Shown here: positions 15,011 to 22,267 of the stretch, in pieces
Position numbering within the stretch: the first letter of the stretch is position 1
Layout: every line of letters begins with the position of its first letter
Assembly (NCBI GenBank): GCA_043744255.1
Contig: JAYTVA010000029.1
Span: 1-28,552 of the forward strand
Length of the DNA: 28,552 bases
Source of the DNA: UKL13-2 sp043744255
GTDB taxonomy: Bacteria; Pseudomonadota; Gammaproteobacteria; Burkholderiales; Usitatibacteraceae
Direction: 5' to 3'
Program-made: the position numbers and the translations under genes
The notes under the pieces: model-generated
Seen by the model: the letters and a program-made list of their open reading frames with translations, nothing else
Database searches by the model: none
What the model was told of the DNA's origin: nothing

Positions 15011-15835
15011 ATGAAATTAGCGAACCTAAAAAAATCGGTATTCAGTCGCGCCACGTTGCGCGCCATCATCGCTATCGTCGTCTTCGTGGTGCTATGGGAA
15101 GTCGGCTCCCGATCCAAGCAATGGTTCGGTTTTGCGATGCCGTGGATTGGTCAGGTGCCCGCACCGACCGCCGTGTTGAAGGCATGGGGGGCATTGTTGG
15201 GTGACGGCGGCTATTGGCAGTCGTGGTACCTGAGCCTGTTGCGGGTGTTAGCGGGCTTTACGATGGCCATGATCGTCGGCATTCCGCTGGGTTTGATGAT
15301 GGCCGTCAGTAAAACCTTTAATGGCTTGGCGTTCCCCTCGTTCGAAGTGCTGCGCCCGATTCCGCCACTCGCGTGGGTACCGGCGTCGATTATTTTCTGG
15401 CCGACGCAGGAACTCTCGATTGCCTTCGTCACGTTCCTCGGCGCGTTTTATACCGTGGTGATTAACGTGTTGGGCGGGGCGAAATCAATCGACATTCGTT
15501 TCTTCCAATCCGCACAGTCGATGGGCGCATCGCAGTGGGATATTTTCCGGCGCGTGGTGTTGCCAGCAACCTTGCCCTCCATCGTCGTTGGCTCGGCGGT
15601 CGGCATGGGCATCACATGGGAGGTCGTGGTCGCAGCAGAAATGATTTCCGGTGGCGGTAGCCAAGCGGGTGGCTCGGGTGGCGGACTAGGATTCTTTATT
15701 TGGAATTCTTACGTCGGTGGCTCGTATGAACAGATCGTGGTCGGCATGATTAGCATCGGCATTGCGGGCTATTTGTGCAGCGAATTGCTACGTGCCATCG
15801 GTGGATATTTCACGCCGTGGTTGCAGAAACGCTAG
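15011..15835 (+). CDS. ABC transporter permease 2 (SsuC/TauC family)
   Basis: This 274-residue inner-membrane protein has about six hydrophobic segments (the first from IIAIVVFVVLWEVG) and the family pattern GIPLGLMMAVS, EVLRPIPPLAWVPASIIFW and the cytoplasmic EAA loop FFQSAQSMGASQWDIFRRVVLPATLP that docks to the ATPase. A glycine-rich stretch GGGSQAGGSGGGLGFFIW follows in the segment that usually reads GLGYLI. It lacks the cNMP-like domain of permease 1. It starts 3 bp after the ATPase 1 stop, so the pair is coupled. It probably forms a heterodimeric channel with permease 1, since only one binding protein gene is present. Confidence 0.92.
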   Translation: MKLANLKKSVFSRATLRAIIAIVVFVVLWEVGSRSKQWFGFAMPWIGQVPAPTAVLKAWGALLGDGGYWQSWYLSLLRVLAGFTMAMIVGIPLGLMMAVSKTFNGLAFPSFEVLRPIPPLAWVPASIIFWPTQELSIAFVTFLGAFYTVVINVLGGAKSIDIRFFQSAQSMGASQWDIFRRVVLPATLPSIVVGSAVGMGITWEVVVAAEMISGGGSQAGGSGGGLGFFIWNSYVGGSYEQIVVGMISIGIAGYLCSELLRAIGGYFTPWLQKR

Positions 15836-15845
15836 AGGAAAATTC

Positions 15846-16727
15846 ATGGCCGAAACCACCACCAGCGCTCGTCCGAAGATAGCAGCGGGCGAAATCACCG
15901 TCAGCAACGTCACCAAATCCTATGGCGCAGGATTGTTCGCCAAAGATGCGGTGAAAGATTGCTCGTTCACGATTGAGCGCGGCAAACTCACCGTGATGAT
16001 CGGCCCATCAGGCTGCGGCAAAAGCACCTTGATTCGGCTATTGGCTGGGTTTGAAAAACCAACATCTGGCACCATCAAGCTCAACGACAAAGCCATCACC
16101 GGCCCTGGCCGTGATCGGCTGGTGGTGTTTCAAGAGTCGGCGTTGTTTCCGTGGATGACGACCTACGACAACATCATGTTCGGCCCGCGGGCGCGCGGCG
16201 AAGATCACCAACAGTCGCGCGATTTGGCGGAGTTTTTGCTGGAGAAGGTCGGATTGACTGCATTCCGCAAAAAATATCCTCCACAGTTATCTGGCGGCAT
16301 GCAACGCCGTGCCGAGTTGGCGCGCGCAATGATTAACAACCCGGAAGTGATGATTCTCGACGAGCCGTTTCGCGGGCTCGATGCGATGTCAAAAGAATTG
16401 ATGTGGGAGTATTACGCGGGGCTGTTTGAGGAATCGCGTCGTACCAATTTCTTTGTCACCACCGATATTGATGAGGCGATTTTCTTAGCGGATCGACTAC
16501 TCATCATGACCAATATCCCGACGCAAGTGCGGGCGGCGATTGAGGTCGATATTCCGCGTCCGCGCAGGCTCGTTGACCTGATCGAAAATGATCGCGCCAA
16601 CGAAGTGAAGATGCAGGCACTGTCGCTGCTGCACGAAGAAGCGATGAAATCGTTTGCTGGCGGCAGTAAGGCGGCGGCCGATTTTGTGGACGCGTATGCA
16701 AAGCGCGTGCGCACCACCGACGCGTGA
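15846..16727 (+). CDS. ABC transporter ATPase 2 (NitT/TauT type) lacking the switch histidine
   Basis: This 293-residue subunit has Walker A GPSGCGKST (53-61), Q-loop VFQESALFPW (Q96), an intact signature LSGGMQRR (148-155) and Walker B VMILDEPFRGLD with Glu173. The H-loop reads NFFVTTDIDEA: Thr206 occupies the position of the conserved histidine that positions the gamma phosphate. This is the mirror image of ATPase 1, which keeps the histidine and has the poor signature. Together they predict one good composite site (ATPase 1 Walker/His with ATPase 2 LSGGM) and one degenerate site. The ATG at 15846 follows AGAGGA; the open frame extends upstream into the permease gene without homology. The last bases overlap the next start (GTGA). 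Confidence 0.92.
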   Translation: MAETTTSARPKIAAGEITVSNVTKSYGAGLFAKDAVKDCSFTIERGKLTVMIGPSGCGKSTLIRLLAGFEKPTSGTIKLNDKAITGPGRDRLVVFQESALFPWMTTYDNIMFGPRARGEDHQQSRDLAEFLLEKVGLTAFRKKYPPQLSGGMQRRAELARAMINNPEVMILDEPFRGLDAMSKELMWEYYAGLFEESRRTNFFVTTDIDEAIFLADRLLIMTNIPTQVRAAIEVDIPRPRRLVDLIENDRANEVKMQALSLLHEEAMKSFAGGSKAAADFVDAYAKRVRTTDA

Positions 16728-16924
16728 ACGTACTGCTCAGCCGCGAAGCGATGATCGCGTTCGCGCTGGTGGGCGGTGGCGTATCGTTGGTGGCCATACT
16801 GTTGCAACGGCGCGGCACAATTAACGGCACCAGACTCAAGCAATTGAATGGGCTCGCGTATGCGCTGATGGCGATCAGCATGGTGATATTTATCATCGTC
16901 GGCATACGCGGCCCTCGCTCGTAA
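16724..16924 (+). CDS. Small two-helix membrane protein of unknown function
   Basis: This 66-residue frame begins with GTG overlapping the ATPase 2 stop (GTGA). It has two hydrophobic segments, AMIAFALVGGGVSLVAILL and LAYALMAISMVIFIIVGI, joined by a basic loop QRRGTINGTRLKQ. No family is recognised. Overlap with the transporter operon and the clean two-helix design argue that it is real. It could be an accessory subunit of the importer or an unrelated small membrane protein. There is no strong ribosome site, so translation would depend on coupling. folD starts 24 bp downstream. Confidence 0.6.
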   Translation: MNVLLSREAMIAFALVGGGVSLVAILLQRRGTINGTRLKQLNGLAYALMAISMVIFIIVGIRGPRS

Positions 16925-16948
16925 ATCCTATCGATCAGGAGTAGCAAC

Positions 16949-17836
16949 ATGACTGCGAAAATTATCGACGGCAATGCGATTGCCAAACTGGTGCGCGCTG
17001 AGTGGAAAAAGCGTGTCGATGCGCTGAAGAAAAACGGCGTCACCCCTGGTCTCGCGGTCGTCATCATCGGCGCAAATGCCGCGTCGCAGGTCTACGTGCG
17101 CCACAAGGTCAAGGCCTGCGAAGACATCGGCATTCATTCCGAGAAGCACGAATTCCCGGCCGATGTGTCTGAACAAAAAGTGCTCGACTGCATTGCCGCA
17201 CTCAACGCAAACCCGCTGATCCACGGCATTCTCGTGCAACTGCCGTTGCCAACACATTTCGAAACCCGCCATCTGCTCGAAGCCATTTCCATCGAAAAAG
17301 ATGTCGATGGTTTCAATCTCTACAACGTCGGCGCGCTGGTCGCGGGCGATACCGTGTTCCCACCTTGTACGCCGTTTGGCGTGCAATGCATGCTCGAATA
17401 CAGCAACATCCCGATCTCCGGGCAAAACGTCGTGGTCGTCGGTGCCAGCAACATTGTCGGTAAGCCGATGGCGATGATGCTGATGAAAAAGGACGCCACG
17501 GTGTGCATCACCCACATCAAGACGCGCGACCTCGCGCAATTCACCATCCTCGCCGACATTTTGGTGGTGGCCGCGGGCAAGCCAAATTTGATTACGGCGC
17601 CAATGGTCAAGACCGGCGCGGTGGTGATTGACGTGGGCATCAATCGCATGCCCGATGGCAAGCTGGTGGGCGATGTGGATTTTGAAGCGGTGCGCGAGAA
17701 AGCCTCATACATCACGCCCGTGCCCGGCGGCGTGGGGCCGATGACGGTGACGATGCTGCTTGTCAACACGATACAATCAGCAGAACGCATCTCCGCAATC
17801 CACGCACCATCGGGCATGAAGTCTATTGCAGCTTAG
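16949..17836 (+). CDS. folD: Methylenetetrahydrofolate dehydrogenase / methenyltetrahydrofolate cyclohydrolase
   Basis: This 295-residue bifunctional enzyme interconverts 5,10-methylene-, 5,10-methenyl- and 10-formyl-tetrahydrofolate. Visible residues are Y49 and the catalytic K53 in SQVYVRHKVKACEDIG, GILVQLPLP, KDVDGFN, PCTPFGV, the nucleotide-binding VVGASNIVGKP (as in the E. coli enzyme) and the C-terminal YITPVPGGVGPMT. It is a housekeeping gene for formyl-folate supply, but its place directly after the Rieske/ABC cluster (24 bp from the small membrane protein) would also suit handling of one-carbon units released by an oxidative demethylation; that link is inference. CAGGAG at 16936-16941 gives the ribosome site. 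Confidence 0.96.
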   Translation: MTAKIIDGNAIAKLVRAEWKKRVDALKKNGVTPGLAVVIIGANAASQVYVRHKVKACEDIGIHSEKHEFPADVSEQKVLDCIAALNANPLIHGILVQLPLPTHFETRHLLEAISIEKDVDGFNLYNVGALVAGDTVFPPCTPFGVQCMLEYSNIPISGQNVVVVGASNIVGKPMAMMLMKKDATVCITHIKTRDLAQFTILADILVVAAGKPNLITAPMVKTGAVVIDVGINRMPDGKLVGDVDFEAVREKASYITPVPGGVGPMTVTMLLVNTIQSAERISAIHAPSGMKSIAA

Positions 17837-17853
17837 TGTAGCCAGTACCCGTA

Positions 17854-17931
17854 GCCCGGAAGGAGCGCAGCGCATTCCGGGGTGATCGTTGCGTATGGGA
17901 ATACCCGGAATACGCTACGCTCCTTCCGGGC
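17854..17931. repeat. REP-like palindrome pair (BIME-like)
   Basis: Arms 17854-17881 and 17904-17931 are inverted copies with 26 of 28 bases paired. The outer 14 (GCCCGGAAGGAGCG) are perfect, and the centre is 22 bases. Each arm is itself a small hairpin, CCCGGAA...TTCCGGG. This is the architecture of paired REP elements spread by RAYT transposases. It may also form a structure in the folD mRNA tail. Confidence 0.85.
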
Positions 17932-18085
17932 CACGGTCCTACTCGTCGCCTCGCAAGAGCGTCTGTGCGGTTCGTGGAAGCGCTGAAATCACCACTCTTC
18001 TATTGCGAGCGCCGTTCAAGAAAACTGAATCAGTCACCAACAAAATGAAGCACTACATTAGTACATTTCCTCCCCGGGGCTAGAC

Positions 18086-19933
18086 TTGCCACGCAACGAA
18101 ACATCAAACGAAACATCAGACGCCGCACCGCCCGTAAACCCTGCAACCACGCGCCTTTCCACGATATTTCCGTTTTTGCAGTGGTGGCATCGCGTCACCA
18201 AAAAAACCATCCGCGCGGATGCACTCGCGGGGCTTTCCGGCGCGATCATCGTTATCCCGCAAGGTGCTGCCTACGCGACCATCGCCGGTCTGCCGCCGCA
18301 ATATGGTCTCTACGCCGCGATGGTGCCTGCGATCATCGCCGCGCTGTTCGGCTCATCGTGGCATTTGGTGTCGGGGCCAACCGCCGCGATTTCCATCGTC
18401 GTGTTTTCGACCGTCAGCCCGCTCGCCACACCGGGCAGCGTTGACTACGTCACGCTCACGTTGACGCTCACGTTTCTGGTTGGCGTGTTTCAACTAGCGA
18501 TGGGACTCGCGCGCATGGGGGCGCTGGTCAATTTTATTTCGCACAGCGTGGTGATTGGCTTCACCGCGGGTGCCGCGTTTTTGATCGCGGCAGGGCAACT
18601 CAAAAATTTCTTCGGCGTTGAGATTGTGCGCGGCGCGTCGTTCTTCGAATCCTTGCATCAGTTCGCGTTGCGGCTCACCCACATCAACTGGTACGTGACG
18701 GCAGTTGGCGTCGCCACCGTTGTTGCGGGCATCGTCGTCAAACGCTACTCGCCACGCATGCCGTTCATGATCGTAGGAATGCTGGTGGGGAGCGCCATTG
18801 CCGTGTTGTTGAACGCTATATTTGGCAGCGCGACCACGCAAATCGCGACTGTCGGCGCGGTGCCTGCGGGTTTGCCGCCGCTATCCGCCCCCGACTTTAG
18901 TCTGCACACCATCCGCAAAATGACACCGGGTGCGTTGGCCATTGCGATGCTCGGCTTGGCCGAGGCGGTGTCGATTGCGCGCGCGATCAGCTTGCGTTCG
19001 CATCAACATATCGACGGCACCCAGGAATTTATGGGGCAGGGCTTATCGAATATTTTTGGTGGTTTCTTTTCTAGCTACGCGTCGAGCGGCTCATTTACCA
19101 GGAGCGGCGTTAACTATGACGCCGGTGCAAAAACTCCGCTGGCGACGGTGTTTGCCGCTTTGTTCCTGATCGTGGCGTTGCTGTTGATCGCACCGCTGGC
19201 GGCGTATCTGCCGATTGCCGCGATGGCAGGTATTTTGTTCATGGTCGCGTACGCACTCATCGACTTGAAACACATTAATGCCATTCTCAGAACCGACCGC
19301 GGTGAGACGGCTGTGTTGGTGACGACCTTCCTCGCGACCTTGTTCGTGGAACTCGAATTCGCGATTTACATCGGCGTGTTGTTATCGTTGATGCTGGTGT
19401 TGCGCCGCAGCGCGCAACCCATGATTCGCGACGCGATGCCCGCGCCGGAGGAGGGCGCTTATCACTTCGTGCCGCGCGAATTTGCAGACTCACCGGAAGC
19501 CGCCGAACGCCCATGCCCGCAATTGAAAATCATGTTCGTCAATGGTGAGATTTATTTCGGCTCCAGCAACTACGTGCGCGAGGCAGTACAAGAAACGCTC
19601 GCATCGGCACCCGAACAAAAACACGCGCTGATCCTTGCCCCAGGCGTTAGCCACATTGATTTCGCGGGCATGGAAATGCTCGCGCAAGAAGCCAGGCGGC
19701 GACGCGCCGAGGGTGGCGGTTTGTATTTTCATCGCCTCAAGCCAGAAGTGATCGACAACCTTCGGAGTAGCGGCGCCCTCGCCGACATCGATGCACAAAA
19801 TATATTTTCGATGGGGCAGCCGGTGATGGATGCGATTTATTCGCGGCTTGATACGGAGGTTTGTCGCGAATGTACGGCGAGGGTGTTTCGGCAATGCCGC
19901 ACGCATTTGCCGAATCGCGAACAGCGGACTTGA
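18086..19933 (+). CDS. SulP-family anion transporter with STAS domain
   Basis: This 615-residue membrane protein has the SulP signature near the N-terminus (GLSGAIIVIPQGAAYATIAGLPPQYGLYAA), about 11-12 hydrophobic segments to residue ~440, and a cytoplasmic STAS domain (about 480-585, with LILAPGVSHIDFAGMEMLAQEARRR). The tail has a CRECTARVFRQC cluster often found in proteobacterial relatives. SulP proteins move sulfate, bicarbonate or organic acids. The best start is TTG at 18086, since no ATG lies before the first homologous segment, and no strong ribosome site is seen, so the N-terminus is uncertain. It is separated from folD by a REP-like pair, so it is probably its own unit. Sulfate or sulfite export for a sulfonate pathway is conceivable but unproven. 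Confidence 0.9.
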   Translation: MPRNETSNETSDAAPPVNPATTRLSTIFPFLQWWHRVTKKTIRADALAGLSGAIIVIPQGAAYATIAGLPPQYGLYAAMVPAIIAALFGSSWHLVSGPTAAISIVVFSTVSPLATPGSVDYVTLTLTLTFLVGVFQLAMGLARMGALVNFISHSVVIGFTAGAAFLIAAGQLKNFFGVEIVRGASFFESLHQFALRLTHINWYVTAVGVATVVAGIVVKRYSPRMPFMIVGMLVGSAIAVLLNAIFGSATTQIATVGAVPAGLPPLSAPDFSLHTIRKMTPGALAIAMLGLAEAVSIARAISLRSHQHIDGTQEFMGQGLSNIFGGFFSSYASSGSFTRSGVNYDAGAKTPLATVFAALFLIVALLLIAPLAAYLPIAAMAGILFMVAYALIDLKHINAILRTDRGETAVLVTTFLATLFVELEFAIYIGVLLSLMLVLRRSAQPMIRDAMPAPEEGAYHFVPREFADSPEAAERPCPQLKIMFVNGEIYFGSSNYVREAVQETLASAPEQKHALILAPGVSHIDFAGMEMLAQEARRRRAEGGGLYFHRLKPEVIDNLRSSGALADIDAQNIFSMGQPVMDAIYSRLDTEVCRECTARVFRQCRTHLPNREQRT

Positions 19934-20062
19934 CGCCACTCGGCACCCGGATCGGAGTAAATTTAGACTGTCGCGTTGCCGCCAAGCAAGGTTCAGTTGT
20001 TGATTGCCCGGCAACGAAGCTGATGAGGTGCCCGCAAGCAAAAACTCACAAGGGGGCTCGCA

Positions 20063-21892
20063 ATGGACCAAACACCACCTGCACCACAGACTGACGCCCG
20101 ACCGACGCTTTGCCTGACCATCGGTGTCACCGGACACCGCCTGGAAAAACTCGGTGACGCAGATCTCACTGCGCTCAACACCGCCGTCTCGGCCACGCTC
20201 CGTCAATTACAGGTGGCGATTGAGGCGGTCGCTGCGCAATCCAAGGCAGTATTTGCCAAGACAGCACCGCAGGCGCGGCTGGTCACGGCGCTGGCGGACG
20301 GCGCTGACACCATCGCCGCCAAAGCCGCGCTGGCGGCGGGCTGGCGTGTGGATGCCTGTTTGCCGTTTGCTCGCTGGATGTATGAGGAAGACTTTGCGCT
20401 AGGTGAAGCGCGCGATCAGTTCACGGCCCTGTTGAGGGCAATGTCGGCGACCTTCGCGCTGCCGGGCACACGCGCGGAAGAAACCGCTGCCTATGAGGCG
20501 GTCGGGCGCACGATCCTCGATCAATCCGACATCATCATCGCGCTCTGGGACGGCGATGCAGCGCGCGGGCGCGGCGGGACTTCGCAAGTGGTTGCCGAGG
20601 CAGTCGCGCGACACATCCCGGTGATCCACATCGACCCGCATCGCCCGGCGGTGCCGATGCTGCTCTGGTCGGGGCTCACCGATGCGGAGATCGAGCAACC
20701 TGTCATCGACACTGTGCCGCGTGCCCGCGCGGACGGTGCGATTCGCCTCGCCGTCTCGGCGCTGTGTCTGCCGCCAGATAATCCCATTGACCGGCGCATG
20801 TTGCACCGCCTGTTTCATTCCCGTACACGCAAACGCACGCCCGCGCTGCCATACCCCGTTCTGCTGGCAGTCGCAGGCGTACGCCGGCTCACCCGCGCGG
20901 ACGTGCGGCCCGAGTGCGCAGAAACCAGCGCCACACCGTTTGCACAGCAACTCGCGGCGGTGGCAGACACCGGCAAATATGGTCACGCGTTAATCAACAA
21001 GCTCGTTGCTCGCTTTGGGGTCGCGGATTCGTCAGCGGCGTATTTCGCGCAAATTTTTCGCTCCGGGTTTGTCGCCAATTTCAGCCTCGCTGCCATTGCC
21101 GTGGTGCTGGCACTGACCGGACCAATGCTACCGACGTTCAAGTTTTGGCTGGTGGTTCTGGAGCTTCTTTGCGTTGTGCTGATTCTCATCAACACCCATG
21201 CCGGCCGTCGCTTTGGCTGGCATGAACGGTGGATGGATGATCGTCATCTCGCCGAGCAATTGCGCTCGCTGGCCATGACCAGTCTCCTTGGCGATTTGGG
21301 CTTGCGCGCGAGTTCCGACCGCGATGCGGCAGCCATCCCCGGCTGGGTGCGGTGGTTGAGCCGCGCGACCGCGCGCGAGCTTGGCTTGCCCCATGCCGTC
21401 GCCGACCGCGCCTATCTCACCCGCGTGCGCGATACGGCGCTCGGCCTCATCACCGATCAGATCGAGTATCACCGCAGCAATGCCGCGCGCATGCACAAGC
21501 TGGAAGCGCGCTTGCATCGTGCCGGCGAAGTGTTGTTCGGTGCCACCATCCTCGCTTGTCTGGCGTGGATTATTGCCAAGCTCGCGGGTGCACCGATGGG
21601 GGCAGTCGGTAGCATCGGGGCCAACGAAATCGTGACCGCGCTAACCGCCTCGCTGCCAGCCATGGGCGCTGCCCTTTACGGCATTCGCATGCAGGGCGAT
21701 TTTGCTGGTATCGCCGAGCGCGCGCAGGTCACCGTGACGCGCCTCGATAAGCTATTGCGCGTCATGGCCGACGATCCCGTCGACTACTCGCGTCTATCGG
21801 CAAGGCTAGGGCGCCTCGCCGACATCATGCTGACCGATGTCGCGCACTGGCGGACGACCTATCAGGCTAGGCCGTTGACGTTACCGGGGTGA
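20063..21892 (+). CDS. SLOG-domain membrane protein (SLOG + four predicted TM segments)
   Basis: The protein has 609 residues. The N-terminal ~190 residues look like a Rossmannoid SLOG/LOG-type nucleotide-binding domain: LTIGVTGHRLEKL (18-30), VTALADGADTIAAKAAL (74-90), SDIIIALWDGD (155-165) and the phosphate-loop-like RGRGGTSQVVAEA (168-180). Hydrophobic pairs follow near 335-377 and about 505-555, with a long cytoplasmic stretch between (RFGWHERWMDDRHLAEQLR), reminiscent of SLATT-type two-TM effectors. No enzyme motif beyond SLOG is seen. It converges on the TIR operon, and TIR plus SLOG is a known signal-producer/sensor pairing in Thoeris. It could be a membrane effector of such a system. 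The AAGGGGG ribosome site at 20050-20056 supports the start. Confidence 0.75.
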   Translation: MDQTPPAPQTDARPTLCLTIGVTGHRLEKLGDADLTALNTAVSATLRQLQVAIEAVAAQSKAVFAKTAPQARLVTALADGADTIAAKAALAAGWRVDACLPFARWMYEEDFALGEARDQFTALLRAMSATFALPGTRAEETAAYEAVGRTILDQSDIIIALWDGDAARGRGGTSQVVAEAVARHIPVIHIDPHRPAVPMLLWSGLTDAEIEQPVIDTVPRARADGAIRLAVSALCLPPDNPIDRRMLHRLFHSRTRKRTPALPYPVLLAVAGVRRLTRADVRPECAETSATPFAQQLAAVADTGKYGHALINKLVARFGVADSSAAYFAQIFRSGFVANFSLAAIAVVLALTGPMLPTFKFWLVVLELLCVVLILINTHAGRRFGWHERWMDDRHLAEQLRSLAMTSLLGDLGLRASSDRDAAAIPGWVRWLSRATARELGLPHAVADRAYLTRVRDTALGLITDQIEYHRSNAARMHKLEARLHRAGEVLFGATILACLAWIIAKLAGAPMGAVGSIGANEIVTALTASLPAMGAALYGIRMQGDFAGIAERAQVTVTRLDKLLRVMADDPVDYSRLSARLGRLADIMLTDVAHWRTTYQARPLTLPG

Positions 21893-21905
21893 GCTTCCAC
21901 CCCGG
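21884..21905. terminator. Hairpin between the convergent SLOG and TIR-operon genes
   Basis: CCGGGGTG (21884-21891) and CACCCCGG (21898-21905) pair perfectly over a 6-base loop. The stem overlaps the SLOG stop codon and lies 36 bp before the end of the opposing gene, so it could serve both directions. There is no clear T-run. Confidence 0.5.
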
Positions 21906-21940
21906 CAGGCGCGCGCCTTAGACTGTACAGCCGCTCAGTT

Positions 21941-22267
21941 TCAGATGTTAGAGGCTCCGTTTTCAATCAGTGGATCCAGTCGCAAAACGCCGTGCGGCTG
22001 ATTGGCTAACTGCACCGCGATGGTGTAGTTGTAGGTGAGCTTGTCGGCATTGGCGTCCTGCCAAGTGAATGTCAAGCCGTTGGGCGCGCGTGTCGGGGCG
22101 GTAAATTGCCCCGTGTTATTGGTGATCGCGATGCCGTTATTGGTGAACTGATACCCCGCCGTACCCATGGTCCAGGTTAGTGTGGCGGGCTTATTCTTCG
22201 GTTTGAGCTTGGCATCGCTGACTTGAACCTGTCCGTTAACAACAGTGACCGTGGCTTGGTGTGTCAT
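21941..22267 (-). CDS. Small beta-rich protein of unknown function in the TIR operon
   Basis: This 108-residue protein has no signal peptide and no membrane segment. It alternates short hydrophobic strands and polar turns (TVTVVNGQVQVSD, PATLTWTMGTAGYQF, LTFTWQDANADKLTYNYTIAVQL) and ends LRLDPLIENGASNI, which suggests an immunoglobulin-like or cupredoxin-like beta sandwich. I do not recognise a named family. Its ATG overlaps the stop of the TIR-TPR gene by ATGA, so the two are co-translated. A partner, sensor or inhibitor role for the TIR protein is possible from position only. Confidence 0.75.
   Translation of the reverse strand: MTHQATVTVVNGQVQVSDAKLKPKNKPATLTWTMGTAGYQFTNNGIAITNNTGQFTAPTRAPNGLTFTWQDANADKLTYNYTIAVQLANQPHGVLRLDPLIENGASNI

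Noticed and set aside
12804..16727. Two separate ABC importers
   Set aside because: Only one binding protein is present and the ATPase defects are complementary, which fits one heteromeric importer better.
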